A stretch of 38,950 nucleotides of DNA, taken from Ruminococcus sp. (GTDB taxonomy: Bacteria > Bacillota > Clostridia > Oscillospirales > Acutalibacteraceae). The notes beneath the pieces are model-generated. The model was not told the origin of the DNA. It was given only the letters and a program-made list of their open reading frames with translations, and ran no database searches. Position 1 is the stretch's first letter. Every line of letters starts with the position of its first letter. Shown piece by piece: positions 38,917 to 38,950 of the stretch. Made by a program: the position numbers and the translations under genes. The DNA is taken from NCBI GenBank assembly GCA_023665555.1, contig JAMPDR010000012.1, positions 1 through 38,950 on the forward strand, in the 5' to 3' direction.

Positions 38917-38950
38917 AGTATAATGTTTTTGCTCTCTTTTTATGCAAAAA

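Overview
The window looks like a chromosomal segment of a low-GC, endospore-forming gut Clostridium, most likely an Oscillospirales/Ruminococcaceae-type species. The support is a complete spoIIIAA-AH operon, an alpha/beta-type small acid-soluble spore protein, AGGAGG-type ribosome sites with TTGACA/TATAAT promoters, tRNA genes with encoded CCA, and a surface-type CxxC / PALGH repeat protein of the sort common in Ruminococcus. I see no phage, IS element, CRISPR array or resistance gene. It is mostly core chromosome with small accessory insertions.

Layout. 1-686: C-terminal end of a repeat protein. 852-3452: a lone siroheme/ferredoxin reductase and a GH110-like beta-helix glycosidase. 3522-11887: a double-length thyX diverges from a dense rightward run of cupin, tmk, DUF2156, GNAT, DJ-1/PfpI, 5-formyl-THF cyclo-ligase, mltG and a U32 tRNA hydroxylase. 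The run links dTMP and folate supply with cell-wall and tRNA functions. 12039-14463: tRNA-Ala, a small membrane protein, then a queuosine-salvage pair (QueL-like radical SAM and YhhQ-type transporter), each with a structured leader. 14626-15269: a zinc-ribbon membrane protein and an XRE regulator that share an operator-like palindrome. 15373-19030: metY, then a histidine kinase/response regulator pair in reverse. 19360-23528: an AlkD-like repair protein, tRNA-Leu, a GPH sugar symporter and a GH13 alpha-glucosidase. 23587-25266 (reverse): plsY, SASP and a DUF421 protein. 25382-26959: two unrecognised genes in one operon. 27025-30015 (reverse): a large YfhO-family membrane protein. 30228-35015: spoIIIAA-AH. 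35090-38851: nusB, a TsaD-like paralogue, xseA, xseB and ispA, ending at a terminator.

The most interesting parts are RNA-level and regulatory. They are a possible preQ1-type attenuator before the QueL-like gene, an interlocking (pseudoknot-capable) leader before the queuosine-precursor transporter, a two-gene operator circuit around the XRE regulator, and a palindromic intergenic element found three times. All functional statements are read from sequence motifs and gene order; no database search was possible.
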